64,000 nt of DNA. It comes from Urechis unicinctus. Its lineage: Eukaryota > Annelida > Polychaeta > Xenopneusta > Urechidae. Location: NCBI GenBank assembly GCA_034190875.2, contig CM067358.1:46187818-46251817 (forward strand), written 5' to 3'. The notes beneath the pieces were generated by a model that was given only the letters and a program-made list of their open reading frames with translations, was not told the DNA's origin and made no database searches. Position numbers and translations under genes: made by a program. Below, piece by piece: positions 13,126 to 29,700 of this stretch (position 1 is its first letter; each line of letters begins with the position of its first letter).

Positions 13126-15299
13126 TAGTTGATACATTTCCTGGACGGCTCCGATAAATCATCTCTCAAGGTTGACCGATAAAGCATTACAAGAAAACCA
13201 GTCCAACTTCATCGCGAGTAATAAAAGTCGACGATTTATAGGTCAATAGACTAAGGTTGCATATGGTTGAATACACACAGTTAGACGAGTTGAGAATTCG
13301 ATGTCCCAAGTCTAACACCATATGTGTCTTGAAGAGTATCAAAGGCCAATGGAAACGGCAGTGTCGAGTGACTTACATCCGACGATATGACCGCACAAAT
13401 CACACTGAGGGCAATAAGCTTTCAACTTTATTGGAAGTATCAAAGCAAGGGATACTACAACTGCATTGCGGGGAGGAAACATTCAGTCTCAATGAACGTT
13501 TTGTCCTCGAATCAACTGATACTTATGTTTGTATTTCCACGATATAGACACCGGTTAAGTTAAGGAAGAGGGCTGGCCCGAGTGAGGTAATGTGATGTGT
13601 GTGGTATATAAGGAATGATACGGGTTGGCTCGAGCATTCGGATTGAGGGAATGTAAGCGTAAGACTGATATAACGCGGTGCTAGGTTGTAGTACAATAAA
13701 TATATATTGCGCTCACTGAAGTCTTGATATATCTGAGTATACGGCTAAGGCCACTACAGAAGAGAAACCGGACTTAAACAAGAAATACCCTCACAACAAA
13801 TGCACTGAACCTTGTCCGACAGGGTTGGCGACACACGTAGTTAAAACACTTGGCAACACAGGTTTAGGTCTCCTTCAGAGTTTCCATAATGCATTTCTTG
13901 CGTTGGAAATCCACTGGATGATATGTCACGAATTCTTAAAGGACTTAAACAGGACCTGTGAAAAGCAACCGCAGAAGCACGAGAAATACAGGAATAAGTT
14001 TTACGAGACAAGCAAGGTAATTCCTCTGAGTTATGGCAAGCTTATGCTTGCTATGTATCAGCAGAGAAGAACCACATTGATGTGGTCATGCTTCTTCAAT
14101 ATCATTTAATGCTCGCCAAGTCCATTAACAAAGCCAAATGTTGCCATCGATAACATGCAGGATAAAACGACGAAGCAATGATATATAGTTGGTAAAGCAC
14201 CATTGCAAGCCTTCGTTATTTGGTCCATAATTTTCATCAATCTAGAACGCGATAGCCAAAAATGTAGCAAACACAATTGCAACGACTCGCCATAGCTGTA
14301 CATATCCATGCACATTAATAGATAATGGATGTTACTGTGCCTTAGTTTAACCGGACAATATAAATGACGGTATTACTGTGTTACACGACTTAACTTGTCC
14401 CCCAAGCAGTCAAGTACATGGACAAGGTAATTCGTGGTAGTATCTACTCGATGAACAGGTACATGTAATCCATCCGGTGATTCGTATCAATCCAGATAAG
14501 TTGTAAATGCACAATCTGCACTCAATTATGTGTACCAAACAGCAGTAATCCGGATCTTGCGACTAAGGTTTACGGTTATGATCGCCTGGTTGTGCTTTAA
14601 TGGCCGTTCTATAAATTCGCTTGTCTGAGCTGCAAGCAGACTGTCCCTAATAGGGCATTGGTCTATATGCCTGAGCTTATCTTAACGAACAAACGTCGTC
14701 AACTTCATTGTTTGCTTATCTGTTTCTACAATAGCCATATGCCGAACGCTGTTGAACCGATCTTGTGACGTAGGGTGTGACGGGACGTGTACGGATTCTA
14801 TTGGAATCTGTAAAGAGGCATATGGGGCAGGCAGAGGGTCAGGGGTCAGGCTTTGCGATCCAAATTATTCTAAACTAGAACTGCTGCATATCAATACAGA
14901 AGAAGTACCTTTATAGCGTTGTTATCTTCAGGGCGTCAACAGGATTACACGCCTCGCATACCCATTAACCAAGCAAACTGCTGCCATTGGCGGCATTTGG
15001 GATATAGCTCTGTGGCAATGGCTTCAGATAGTCACAGAAGCATCATAAAGAACACCCGATTCCCGATGGAAATCATTCTCAGCTCACCAAATTCTAAAAG
15101 CATGGCTACTATGGGTCCAATATTTGAAACATATCTGCATGAATATGGTCAGTTTCTGTGATGTAAATTTGGCAGTTATGTTTGGCAACGTTTAAAAGGG
15201 GATTGTTATTTCATCTGGTGGCCACATAGCAATGATGCTTGTGCTGCTGATGGCAGCTGGTTAATGAGCCATAGGGGCCTCCGGTGCGCCAACTTGACA
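13126..15299. other. Non-coding stretch with a few chance-length frames
   Basis: Two plus-strand frames look slightly more protein-like than average: 13257-13547 (96 codons, Lys/Arg-rich middle) and 13825-14109 (94 codons, charged centre, hydrophobic end). I recognise no domain in either, both use common and rare codons alike, and their lengths fit chance. A short similarity links 14128-14155 and 14962-14990 (CATTAAC.AAGC.AA), too little to define a family. Confidence 0.5.
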
Positions 15300-15480
15300 C
15301 TTCCAGAGAACGATAGCACATGATTAGGCAAATCTACGCATTCATGCTCGTAAACCAAGACCTATTACTTCCTATCTTTTCACTAAATTCTACTTTATTG
15401 CTGTCCGACATAAAACGAAACGGTGCATAATATTCATCAAAAGTGGTCGGCTAAAGCCACAACAGCATAACGTCAACTAT
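15300..15480. repeat. Dispersed repeat family R2, copy 3
   Basis: Collinear with 12940-13125 in the same orientation about 2.36 kb away, around 75-80% identical by eye with few indels. Its left part also matches copy 1 near 4760-4800. It lies about 75 bp before an AT-rich tract, just as copy 2 lies about 20 bp after one. Confidence 0.8.
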
Positions 15481-15555
15481 ATATCACTGAGTTATGTGGG
15501 ATACATAAAATAAGACGACAAAATCTGTCACATTTTCTGGATGTATATGAGCACA

Positions 15556-15722
15556 TATTTTTATATATATACATATAAATATTTATATATGTTGTAACAT
15601 ATATACATATATGTTTATACATATATACATGTATATTTATATGTAAATATGTATATATTTGTATAAACATATATTTATATATATGTATATGTATATATAT
15701 AAATAAATATATATACATTTAA
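15556..15722. repeat. AT-rich imperfect microsatellite
   Basis: TATATA, TATACAT, TTTATATG and AAATAT words alternate with no long pure TA block. It is followed by GTGTGTGTGTG. The minus-strand Ile/Tyr frame across it is a repeat translation. Confidence 0.85.
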
Positions 15723-16473
<751 letters not shown>

Positions 16474-16590
16474 GATAATTTATGACAGCAAGCAAAACTA
16501 TTATAAGGTTTGAGGCAGTGAATAATGTAGTAGAGGCTAGTATAAATACTTCTGCTTCCTGTTGCGTTGATGGTACAGTGGTGCATCTCA

Positions 16591-16834
<244 letters not shown>

Positions 16835-17455
16835 TGACATAGATCACTGGTTTGCATATTGTATCGGACTAACAAAGTGCCTGTTATCTCGGTCGTTAAA
16901 GAGCAGATGAGTCAGCTTATGGTACTCAACGTTACTGGAACTTTGACAAGCGCATCTTGTTATTGCTTCTGTAAGATATATGAAGCCTTTTGAAGCCTTT
17001 TGGTATCAATGTCCCATCTTTCTTCAGTATTGTGTATTCGTATATGTGCGACCTAGGTCGGTCGTATTCTTTTAGCTGAAAGTGCGCTTTGATGAATCAT
17101 GATGCCTGAACATTGACAACGCTTCACAAATAGCTTCTTTGTAAATCATCGCGGTTGATCGCATTTCATTAATGAGACCAACATAAAGTGGGAGAGATTG
17201 CAGAGGCATCAATTAAGCAACAGATTGTTTGGTTGGTGACTCCTGCACCCTTCAGTCAAGTCATCACACAAATAATAATCTACATTTCTTGTAACAACGG
17301 CCGAATAAGTGTCGGATATGGATGCAATAACATCGGAATTGTAAAGCTTATTGCGATTAAACGTCGTTAGGTACCACTGTTCATCGCCAACAATGCTGCA
17401 TCAGGCGAATATAACGGCTAAAGCGTAGTATTATTGACCACATTGCCACGCTGAC
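16835..17455. other. Non-coding spacer
   Basis: No gene seen. An 11-bp word (TGAAGCCTTTT) is repeated in tandem at about 16980-17001. The largest frame is 60 codons. Confidence 0.5.
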
Positions 17456-17462
17456 CTCTCTC

Positions 17463-17492
<30 letters not shown>
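17456..17492. repeat. (CT)n microsatellite at the left edge of R3 copy 2
   Basis: A short CT array with one CTCA interruption. R3 copy 2 begins immediately after it, so that copy is bracketed by TC-type arrays on both sides. Confidence 0.9.
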
Positions 17493-17493
<1 letters not shown>

Positions 17494-17596
17494 AAATGTG
17501 TATGCATCCCACGCTTGTCATAGGTATTTTTAAGATAAACGTAGTCGTTGAAGGATACATCATTAGTATTAATGACAACAGAGCCACGCCATAGTG

Positions 17597-17666
<70 letters not shown>
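17493..17666. repeat. TC-linked repeat module R3, copy 2
   Basis: Unique part 17493-17598 matches 16591-16697 with about ten substitutions or small indels, then a pure (TC)n array runs to 17666. The array ends at GCATGAGC, and R1 copy 2 starts within 10 bp. The minus-strand Arg/Glu frame is a repeat translation. Recombination between TC arrays is a simple explanation for the duplication. Confidence 0.92.
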
Positions 17667-17670
<4 letters not shown>

Positions 17671-17673
17671 GAG

Positions 17674-18003
17674 CCATAGACAAAAACAGAATGGCTAGAG
17701 TTTTTATTTGCTATTATTTATGCAGCAGGTGTTTGCAGATGAATCATGCGACGTTGGGTGAGAGAATATTGGAGACATTTAACTAGGGTGTTTCTACTCA
17801 ATGTATTTGATGCAGCGCATTGTGGTTAATTGAACATGTCTCCTCTTTAGAATTTGTTGAAAAACATCATTGTGGTATATAGGCAGCTACCTTTATACTT
17901 ATGGCCGGATTGGTGTCATATGTTTGCTTTGAAATAGGCGGCCTACCCAAAATTGTCTATATAAACCTAAATATTTTGTAGAACATTTCATGACGCTCGA
18001 TAT
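17674..18003. repeat. Dispersed repeat family R1, copy 2
   Basis: Collinear with 2133-2455 in the same orientation. Relative to copy 1 it carries an extra T near 17704 and a diverged middle. Its left edge abuts the R3 TC array, while copy 1 has unrelated sequence there. The left end of R1 is therefore either a true element edge or was cut by the array. Confidence 0.85.
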
Positions 18004-20340
18004 ACAAACAATGTCAGACTGTTTGTAAAAAACGGCAATATAATGTGAATATACAATTTATGGTGAGCGACACAATACGGTGCCAAACTAAGACTGAGTT
18101 GTGGCTAGAGTGGAATTGACACAAAAGGTTTATTGTTGTGCATATGTTACCATATGATAAGAATGCGTATCATCCCGGTACATATGAAAATAGTTCAGGA
18201 ACCAAAACATATGCCATTTGATAGTCATTGTTGCTGTCAATGTCACATAGTATGAACAATGACTACATGTGCGGCGCTGTGCTTATTGAATATTTATGTG
18301 AGTCATGCGACTCTTATGTCAAGCTAGGCTCGCCATAGCTTCTCAGCGACCCATACTATTTACTTAGTGTTTAGTTTTTGGGTCAGTATTCCGGATACGA
18401 CAATGACCAGGAATGCGCTGTTGCTTGGCATCACAAGATGAGGCGCAATACAAATGCAGTTATCTTCGTTCGTCACCGCCACTGTTGGCCCAATCATGAA
18501 TTTATGCATGGTAATTTTGAACGTCTTCAGTCTACTTATCAATCATCTTATAGGTTCAGTCCTAACCTTTATCTTATCAGCTAAGTTTATAAATCGATAA
18601 AGTTCCGTGGCCGGTCAGTATCATAATTATGATACCTTGCTTGTCCGCCATATGTAAATATAAGCTATATATCACACATTAAAAGGCTATGATAAGTCGA
18701 AACGATATTCCATGTAGATTCGTACAAAACATGTTAACCAGATTCTTTTCAAACGTCGGTATAAAATCAATAATGTTATCGTATGATATTAACAGGATGT
18801 TATTGGGAGTACATTCATTAATATAGTATCTTGATATTTAATATTTACTTCGGCTATGCTATTATTGCGTTGTCCATTACGGCCAGATCAGCACATCCAT
18901 AATAGGTTGGCACAAGATCGGAAATACAGTTCAAGTGGAGAATGGGGCCGTTCCAAATCAAACGCCTTTGAACGCTATTACAAAATGTATGACATATCCC
19001 TCAAGCTATATAATTGCATGTTATCCCTTGCTTATCTCCCGCGCAACACAACACGTTTGGAGTTAACACAATTCGACCCATCCCTGACCGGATCACATCA
19101 ATTCTACCACGGAGGAACTATTCCTACTGAAGCATGGACAAGAGTAATCGCGTTTCGTTGATGCCGAATGCATGAAGTCTGCTCACTCCGTTGAGCCCAT
19201 AAGCTTCTCACTTATCTCTGCCTGATCCAAGGAGGTTCAAAGACTAGCTAAGTATGGCTCAACTAAATGCCATTACTTTGTTGCTGATTTTCCGAGAGGT
19301 ATTATTGGATCACTATGAGACGTTATACGACGGTGTTTCTTGGAGCTGTAAGTAGTCTATTTGTAGATATTAGCTTATTCAAATTGTACCATTCCTTACA
19401 AAGCGTAGTTTTAGAACGAATTAGTGCAAATACTGCAATGTTATGGAAAGTATACATCATATCCATGTCTCTTATGCCGTAGTCCATAACCTAATAACAT
19501 CCATCATGAGCGACACATGGCAGTATTGAGGCATTGAAACCCAAATGATATGTCTAGCAGTTTATTGTGAGGACAAAGAACCCATATATTCTCTATCTTA
19601 TCAATTGATATGTAATTATTACATTTTCCAAATGTCGATTTGCGATGTGGCTAAATACGACGGTCGGAGTTTCAGACCAACAGTCAAATATCTCTTATAT
19701 TATCTCCAGTCGACTGTCCATTGACAGTCAAGAACACCCAATGACAATGCAGCGAAAATTAAAGGAAAGAAAGTATTGTCGATAAACGTTTATTACTGGC
19801 ACGATGCTAAGGTTGTCAAATGGACTGCATGGTGATTAGCATGAAAATATTTCAATGTTTATTTTCGCCTTGAATGCCAGTTTGTCTCTTGTCGTTACAA
19901 CCACCTATTCCATTGCCCGTAATTGGAATGGATGGAGAGTTTCTGCCAGTGGTTTGCATTTCTCGTTGACGTGATTGATAACACTAAAAATCTAACTTGA
20001 TGCGTAACATGAAGAGAACGGAAATGACGGCACACCTAATGACTACACTAAGTACCCCTACTGTGTCAACGCCATTATCATTTTAATCAATATATAATAT
20101 GTACCTGGTACAAAGTATCTGTTTTCAATCAGGCATTCGATTGTAATCACACAACATTTTTATTCAGTTAACCAACTTACTATTCCTAATGGTAATATGT
20201 TCACCGCCAGTAAAACAAGGAAATCTGCCAACGGTTGATTGATACAAGACAAGAAAAAAGGGATGTTGACTGCGTTAAATAAGCTCTTAATTATTGTACA
20301 CCATTATAAGCACTCAGGAGGTTCAAGTTCTAACATAAGT
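18004..20340. other. Non-coding stretch
   Basis: The best frame is 18856-19161 (plus, 101 codons). It has ordinary amino-acid composition but no motif I know, no codon bias and no supporting context, so I treat it as chance. Nothing else stands out. Confidence 0.5.
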
Positions 20341-20965
20341 ACCATCAGCCAATGTTATTTATTTCATAGGTGCACATGTGTTGCGCATAAAGATTACTTA
20401 GGTCGATTATGATTCAATGGACTTTTGCTTGCTTATTTGTCGTTTACGAGTCTAGTACAATATATCTAGACCAGAACCGGCTCACACGAATCAGTCGACA
20501 TATTGCTTCTATATTGTTCATAGATGTATTCATGACTGATATCACAATAACCCCGTCTCTAGCAACACATATCACCAGGCAGATGGGATTGCTCCTTTCT
20601 TTATTGCCCATAAAGCTTGATTAAATTACCTCCCTTTCGTACGCTTAAGTCTCTAACAACCAAGGAATGCCAATTTCTACGACACTCACTCCTTGATGCG
20701 ATCTCTTCATTGTGCAATAACATTCATTACTAGCGTCGTTCTTGGTTAGTTATGGCTCTGTTCATAAAGATTCACGTCTACAGCATACCACAAGTTAATG
20801 GCACCTTTAACATTGATATAAAACTCAACAAGTTACATCCAAATAGCACATAGGGGCTTTGCATGCTTTGATGTTATTCAAACCATTAAGAGATACGAAT
20901 TGTGACTATAAAGTACCATAGGTCTACAACTCATGCATCCTTAATATATTTTGATGCAATTCATA
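20341..20965. repeat. Dispersed repeat family R4, copy 1
   Basis: Aligns with 25473-26040 through a collinear series of anchors: ACCAT..CAGCC (20341), GTCGACA (20494), GATATC (20538), ATTACC (20625), TTCTACGAC (20675) and TTTGATGC.ATTCAT (about 20951). Spacing between the middle anchors is nearly constant (44 versus 45 bp, 87 versus 93 bp). Identity between anchors is about 60-70%. A 71-codon frame (20409-20624) lies inside and its frame is only partly kept in copy 2. Old, class unknown. Confidence 0.55.
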
Positions 20966-23804
20966 CTAGAAAGAGGTTAGCATGTGCATGGATAAAAATA
21001 ACATGGGGCTATCGCACCTGGCCCATCACGAAATAAGCAAATATAGCGGCATGTAGCGACAGCGTTGTGGCAAATAATCAAATTAACATTATACGGTTAT
21101 TGTGGAGGCCTTTGATTTGGCTAGTTTATACATTTTGCCTTCAGATGTTCAATATGTTCAACCCATAGAAAGCATCAACAAAATGACTAGTAGCTTGAAT
21201 TGTATAGTTTCTATTTCACCGCTGATGAGAAACTGCTGTCTGAGTGGTGTTTATGGCCATGCTGCATATAAAAAGTGATCAGGTTATAGAATAATTAGTG
21301 GCCCTGCTAATAAGCGCACATCATTTGCCATAATCAAGTCTATATACAGTAGAGCAAGATGTGCTCGCACTAAGATAAATGTCGAACACCTTAAGGCAGT
21401 CTGGCAGGCAAGACCCGCCCTTGTTCATACATACACCCCGTACATTGAGGGTATAAATCTTAAACGCCTGTTTGACAAATACTTGCAGAACCAATGATGG
21501 CTTCACGAAATACCACCGTTTCTTGATTACGTATGTAGCCTTAATTGTAGCACTTTGATGATAACAGTTATTTTTCGCGCAGAAATCAATATCTTCTTCG
21601 TGCAGTTATGCGTTGACGTTTATAGACCGCTGAACATATAAGGCGGATTTCTATGTTTGGATGATTCGCAGACAAATTGCTGAAACTAAATACGCTGCAA
21701 TGTAGTCGATTGCAGCTCTCAAGACCTTGTCTATCTTTAATTAACTTCAACCTAGGCTATTTTGGGACCATGTCCAGCTCTAGGGAAATCAAGAAAATTG
21801 AACTCGAATGATAGCCTAGAAACGGGCACGTGAAGCCGCATTTTCTCAAAGGAACAATATCATTCCAAAAAAAAAGACATTAAGTGCTTTTTTTTACCCT
21901 ACATCAAAGTACAGAAATTAACATTGACATTTTTTTAACTGCCAAAACTTGGAGAGAAAGGTACGCAATGCGTGAAATATTTTACTTGTTTAGACGTGTA
22001 CTATACGGAATAATTCGACATACATCCAAAGCCACGGGATCTTTGTAATTAGCTATTTGTTCAATATTAGGCATCTTATTCAAAAATCACTTGTGCTTGC
22101 TGTAGAGAGGAGTACACAGAAAGTGGTAAGAATTTTTTAATTTAACCAATGTCGGTTTTACGATAAATCACCGACACTATTGAGGTTGTTGTAAGACAAT
22201 GAGAGAGAGTTCTTTTCTCTTCCTCTTAAACATGCTCAAGCTGCATCAAATATGGTCCGCATGCCGTCCGGCATGTGTGTGGTACAAAGCAGATCTCTTT
22301 GTGCCAGAGATTACTGAATGTGGATTGTATGGTTTTCAGACATTGATATGTGTGATTCAATCAAACTCATTGAATTATGTTTTAGTTAAGGAATAGAAGA
22401 TTAACATATGCCGTCGAACAATTTAAGACATGCTTCACCCATAAGTGTATATAAAAGTCATGGTTTTTACATGAACGTGCCTAATTTATATGTGAACCTG
22501 ATTGATAGGTAGCATTAAATCCTACAACGTCCGAGTCACGCGCTTTTCGTGCGATGACACATCAGATTGAGTCATAACCCAAATAGCAAGCACATCCGTC
22601 ATAAGGCAACTGAATCGGGCATGGATCATTTATGTCGATTTGATAGACCTGGCAGTCTCTTGAAAAACCATGACAATCCAATGCGCGCAAAGCACGTTCC
22701 ATTATGATGAGATTGCTCCGAAAGGAACGAGTACATAACAATTCACTAACGTTTATCACCGGCACCATACTGACATGTTCGTATCCAAGTGTTAAATTTG
22801 CTCTAGTTAAGTGTTCCGTATATTTAATTATATGTCGCCATTTCCGATGCAGACTCAAATATTGAAGAAATATGGTTATAAGGCCTGCTGCAAAAATGCA
22901 TTTTTTACATGCAGTGTAGTGATTTATATATAGGGGTTTATTCCATCAAATGATGGATTATCATCTGCTGACTGCTATGAGACATAAAGAACGTAGCGAC
23001 GAACTTGTTTCCCAGATGCTCATATCTTATTATCCGACGCAAGGATATGTCACCATTAGATAAGTTCATAAAATCATTCCGTCACAACTGTGTCGTGCTG
23101 ACGGATCTCGATAACCATTGAGTTATTACTTGCCAGTAATTAAGGCAAAATAATGTGACTGAGTTATTGTTAAAATAACAGTTTAACAGACGTCATCGTA
23201 ACAAATATTGATTTTTGCAAAGCCCGTATGCACGTCTGCTGTATTGCAAAATGTTGTCATCATCCCGAAAGTATAAATAAGTTATATATTATTGTTCATT
23301 GATATGCTCTACATTTTATTCACATATATTGAACTTGCTATTAATTACGTGACACCATGAACTAGCCAGCTTTATGCCCCTCATGTCCATGACAGAATTC
23401 GACAACTGACCAAACCATTCAATATGAAGCTGGAACCAAATTATTAAATGGCTGCATATTTATCTTCAAACTCTCCCGTGGTGGTTCACAAAATGGCTAA
23501 ACGGCTGCCCATTTATATCTTATTGCCGGTAACTGCAGGACATCGACATATAACCCCTCAAGCCAATTCCAGACCAGTACATAGGAGGATTCTCTAAGCA
23601 ACCGATGTATTCCGGCAATATATCTAATATATGCACGGTCTAGTGACATTGGTGTTACTGTAATATTTGCTTTCACTATATCCCTTAATTGTTTATTACA
23701 AACAAACATATACATATCTCGGGCGGCAGTTTATCAATTCACGCCTTTTATATTAAATTATGGTTCTAAATCTAGATCCTGAAATATCTTCATCAAGTCG
23801 TGCA
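20966..23804. other. Non-coding stretch
   Basis: No gene supported. Frames here reach 98 codons (22562-22858, minus) without recognisable features. A 14-bp palindrome (22892-22905, AAAAATGCATTTTT) lies inside wider CTGC...GCAG arms. Confidence 0.5.
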
Positions 23805-24000
23805 TGAAGACTGATATCACAATCCAATTGCAAATCTATATACAAGTCACCTAATAGATCGCCTGGATACTTTCTTCATTGCATGGATACTTTCTGCCAT
23901 TTTGACGACCATCACTCCTTGACAAGACATCGACGCGGGGAATAAACGTTTAACATCAGAGTCGTTGTTGGGTAGTTTAGTTGTCCGTCTAATTAAACCA
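23805..24000. repeat. Dispersed repeat family R4, copy 3 (partial)
   Basis: ATGAAGACTGATATCACAAT matches copy 1 near 20530. TGACGACCATCACTCCTTGA matches copy 1 near 20677. The segment ending GTCGTTGTTGGGTAGTTTAG matches copy 1 near 20740. It carries its own direct duplication of about 18 bp (TGGATACTTTCT, 23870-23896). It stops near a pure TA array. Confidence 0.45.
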
Positions 24001-24031
24001 CATAATGATTTTACCTTGAAATATCAACAAA

Positions 24032-25472
<1,441 letters not shown>

Positions 25473-26040
25473 ACCATTATCAGCCATCAAGTGGTTTAAT
25501 TTTTAGGGAAAAAACCACACGCGGCCAATATAATTATGCTTGTTCACTATAAGAAGGTAAAAGTTATGGTGAATCAATCTGCAATGGAAGCCGCTTGCAT
25601 GAATTGGTCGACAAATTTCTGTTATTCCGTTTATCGCTGCATTCACAGTACAGATATCTTAATATGCAGACAATTCATCTCGACACATTTCACCCATCAT
25701 AAATGGTTAGGATTCTGTCTTTATAATCAATAAACCCTGATTATATTACCTTGATGAGGTTTCCCACGCCTTGTAGATCGCTGAAGAGTCCGATACCATC
25801 AAACTAATGCTCTTTCTACGACTTATGTCCACTTGATAAGATCGCATTGCTGTGCAGTAAACTTCATCAACTGCGCTGTTTCGGGTTTGCGTCTATACCT
25901 ATCTGCGATGGATATTCGTATATCTGCACTTTACACAAATATGATAGCGTCTTAAACGTAGATAAAAACTCACTGTATATTCAACATATGCTTTGATGCG
26001 ATTCATGTCTCTAAGTGTTATTATAAAGTAATATGCGTAT
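25473..26040. repeat. Dispersed repeat family R4, copy 2
   Basis: Same orientation as copy 1, with anchors at 25473, 25607 (GTCGACA), 25652 (GATATC), 25745 (ATTACC), 25814 (TTCTACGAC) and 25992. It lacks about 80 bp present near 20860-20940 of copy 1. A 63-codon stop-free run (about 25808-25996) lies in the right half, and the matching frame of copy 1 has a stop, so present coding function is unlikely. Confidence 0.55.
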
Positions 26041-26272
26041 GAGTTTGGAGATAATATTAGCGTGTCGAGCAAATACTATAGGTTTACTCAAATGCGCCAT
26101 AGTTTTTTTGCAAGGATATGTAGATAATAACAAATGTATCCTTTACATGCATACGGAGTCGAAATATTGGCTTTGCGGCTACAATGTTCATCAATGGTCT
26201 TTGGTTTACCACCGGCTGTATGAATATCACAACGTTTACATATATTCTTGAGGCCAGATTTACATATGTTAT

Positions 26273-26289
26273 TGTATATATATATATGA

Positions 26290-26337
<48 letters not shown>

Positions 26338-26374
26338 AATATATATATATATATATACATATGTATATATATAA

Positions 26375-26410
<36 letters not shown>

Positions 26411-26543
26411 CAACATATATATGTGTATATATATAAACATATATATATGTGTATATATATATAAATATATATATTTGTATATATATATATATGTATGTAT
26501 ATTTGTTTGTATGCATGCAAATATATTAATATAGTTATTAATG

Positions 26544-26577
<34 letters not shown>

Positions 26578-26640
26578 AATCTATATATATATATATATAT
26601 ATTTATGCATATATATGTATGTATGTATATATATATATAC
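26273..26640. repeat. Compound TA-rich array
   Basis: Several TA blocks are separated by TATATAAATA, TATGTGTATA, GTATGTATG and CATGCAAAT variants. All long frames on both strands (up to 154 codons) are Ile/Tyr-rich and come from the repeat. Confidence 0.95.
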
Positions 26641-26668
26641 ACATTGCTAAATGCGTTTGTGCTTGTCA

Positions 26669-26748
26669 GTGTGTGCGTGTGCCTGTGTGTCTCATGTGTG
26701 TTTGTTCCGCTGTATATGTGTGTGTGTGTGTATTAGTGTGTGTGTGTT
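26669..26748. repeat. TG-rich imperfect microsatellite
   Basis: TGTGTG runs broken by CGTGTGCC, CTCATG and TATATG. It directly follows the TA array, a common TA-to-TG compound pattern. It ends in a pyrimidine stretch and TTTTTTGCAG. Confidence 0.9.
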
Positions 26749-26758
26749 TCCTTTTTTG

Positions 26759-29700
26759 CAGCGACACAAGTAGTTTTCGCTAACTAGCGCTGTGCTCGCT
26801 CATGTCGACCCATCTTCTTTTGTGTTTGCTGCCAGTTATAGTTTAGGGATAGTTAATGCGATAATACTCTCATAAAGCACGAACGTCGGACCTAGTATGA
26901 TATTGATGAGAGAATGTCGTTATATGATACAAAATGAACAAATATTGCAGCTAACAATGATGCATCTGAATCGTTACCTTAATGCTATCTCACTAGAGTC
27001 GGTAGCAATCTCAATGAAAGCCAATATGAATACATAATGTAACGCCATGACTGTGATAATATTTAAGAATGGATAATTGTTAAATTGGAACGTTTGCATT
27101 TGCTGCATGGACCATAAATGTACCAAAAGTAATTGCTTAGGACGTTTTCTTTAATTTGGTATCCAGCACATCCACGTTGTATCTCCATCTCTAACTAGCA
27201 AACAGTTCAAAATATGACGATGTCATGTATTACATGTTCTCCAAATTTCCAGCCTTTCACCGACGAAAACATCTAATCTAGAACCAAGTGAAAAACAATT
27301 ACTTCACGCATTTATTCGTATCGTTTCAGGAGACTTTTCGCCAAATTGTGCTTGATAGCTCCTATAACACATTACATAAACTTTGTATCTTTCCAGGCGA
27401 ATGGGTTTCCTTAAGGCTCAACCAAACACTTTTCATCAGCATGCCGATACTGGGATGGAACATTGCAGTTACGGTACCAATTATGCTGGAACAAGTGAAA
27501 CCAGTCATAGTCTCGCCAAATCGTTTTTATGGTGTTTTCAGCACGCATATTGTTGGCATTCTGTTCTCCACTCTTCATAGCCTATACACCTGATGACATT
27601 ACCAGGCCCATGCTTTTGGCTCTTTTCACCATAAACATTTAAACATAATGTCGCATCATGCGGCAGGGAGATTGCCAATTAGTTTTACTGTCATATTATA
27701 TGACGCTCGATTACTGGGCAAGCACATTGACGCGTGATGTGTTATCAGATTACATATTATTTCGGGTAGCTAGTCCTTCCAATTGACGAGTCTGTGAATA
27801 AATCCTATGACTGGCAGTATGGAAAATTGGTTGCTGCAATCCGACATCCACTGCTATTACTTTTATTACGTGATATCAGTCTTGCCAAAGATATCTGCTA
27901 ACAATATACTAGTCAGTCAACGCAGTTAATCACCAATTACACTGGAGCTTGACCGTTGCATACTGTATAAATGAATTTCCATATCATCTTATTTTAATTG
28001 ATGCGTAATTCAATTAATCTCGATGCCAATTTACATTAGTAGCAGAATTAAGTGATCGAGACATTGCGTGCAGTAGTGTGATAAAGAGAACACTAAATAT
28101 ATCAGCTTGAATACAAATTTAGGAATTGACATTAAACGCCATAGGCACAAGATAATCATTTGTTATCAATGTATCAGTACTATGAATAAAATATGTGATG
28201 AAGCATGGTGTATTCCATTTTGCAATACCAACTGTAATGCATTATGTTTGGTATTTGATGATAAGCGGAATATGTTGTTTAAATTACTCTTTTGGATACT
28301 CTTTTGAATAACATCTCATGTAATTTTAATCCATTAATGCAATACGCTGTAATTGTTTTAAATTGATCGGACACCTCATACCATGAATCTACTTTAAATT
28401 GCAGGCTAATTTCTTGTATATGACTATATGCCTTTTTTCCAATGAACATTGACTTCGGGTCCATACTGTCTACACTCAATGGCGCGTTACTGTTGCTTTT
28501 GACGTTAATGGTATGACACTAGAGTATGTATTGACCTTGATCAATCCAATTTGGTATGCAGCTAAAGACGCAGGGTTTTTATTAACGCAAGATTGAAATA
28601 TCGCTTAGAAGATTTACATCAAGTGTACAATGAATTAACCAGATTGCAATTCTCTTTTATGTTTAAATGTGAAAATGGTCAATAGACGGTCTTTATTTTA
28701 TTCCATAAATATTTATAAACGTGGAGGCATATTCTATCATTGCTGTATTGCAGCTCGAATTCCAAACCTTTTCTTTGATGAAATAAAAATCCGTGTTACA
28801 AGGAATGATATTTGCATGCATTGTTGTGGTAAATGACATAGTCCAGTTTTCATTTTATATTCTCCTGAACAATAACATCGCGTCAATATTGTCTACGCTC
28901 ATACTCGGTAAATATCTTATAATAGCTTCCAGGAATTGAACATGGGATTGTTTTTGTACTGGAAAAAAGACCGTCTCGCTGCATTACCAAACAATTTTTT
29001 TGTAGTATTGCTGTTGTAATAGTACCTACAATTGAACTGTTGATTTTGGTCAAATTGCAATTTCAATTAAAACTAACGTCGTAAGTTCCTTAAAACCATA
29101 GATAAGCATTGCCCAGTGTTTTGCGAATTATGATTGTCCCAAAATTAGCTATAAGTTGTTCAGAGGTGGACGCCTTGTCAGCAAAGTATGCTCAGATAGG
29201 TTCAAAACTAGTACTGTATATTCAATATCTTGGCCCAGATATTGTTTATGTAATTCATATTCAGGAGGTGAAAAATGTTCGTGGCAGTTTGCAGATACCC
29301 CACAACATCACATTATGTTCAACTCGCTCGATCACAAGCATTAGGCAGTTAAATTTAAGACTTGTGTATATAAAACATATGCATTAGCACTTCAAAACCT
29401 ATAACCGGGCTCGATTTAACAGAATGTGACCTGCAAGAACAGGTGATTACAGAAATATAGATGTATCATTCAGCTAATCTTACAAAGTTCGCATTGCTGC
29501 TGGCATGGCGCCTGCAGAGTATTAAATGAGAGTAATGATTTATACATCGGAATCACCCGTGCACAGGTAACATATCTGTCTAATTATAGCACGGAAGTAT
29601 TTTATTGGTGGCATGTTAATTTATTTGTCAGTTAAAGTGCAGTAACAAAATAAATCTCTAACAACCCTGGCATCAGGATTATATGAAACATTATGGAACC

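Noticed and set aside
18856-19161. 101-codon plus-strand frame with protein-like composition
   Set aside because: No recognised motif, no homologous copy in the window and no context; length is within chance.
26740-26760. Splice-acceptor-like tracts here and at about 9990, 27397, 37044, 55169 and 57976, plus donor-like words at 34221 and 58469
   Set aside because: Pyrimidine-AG and GTAAGT words are common in AT-rich DNA, and no open exon or paired site with coding signal could be attached.
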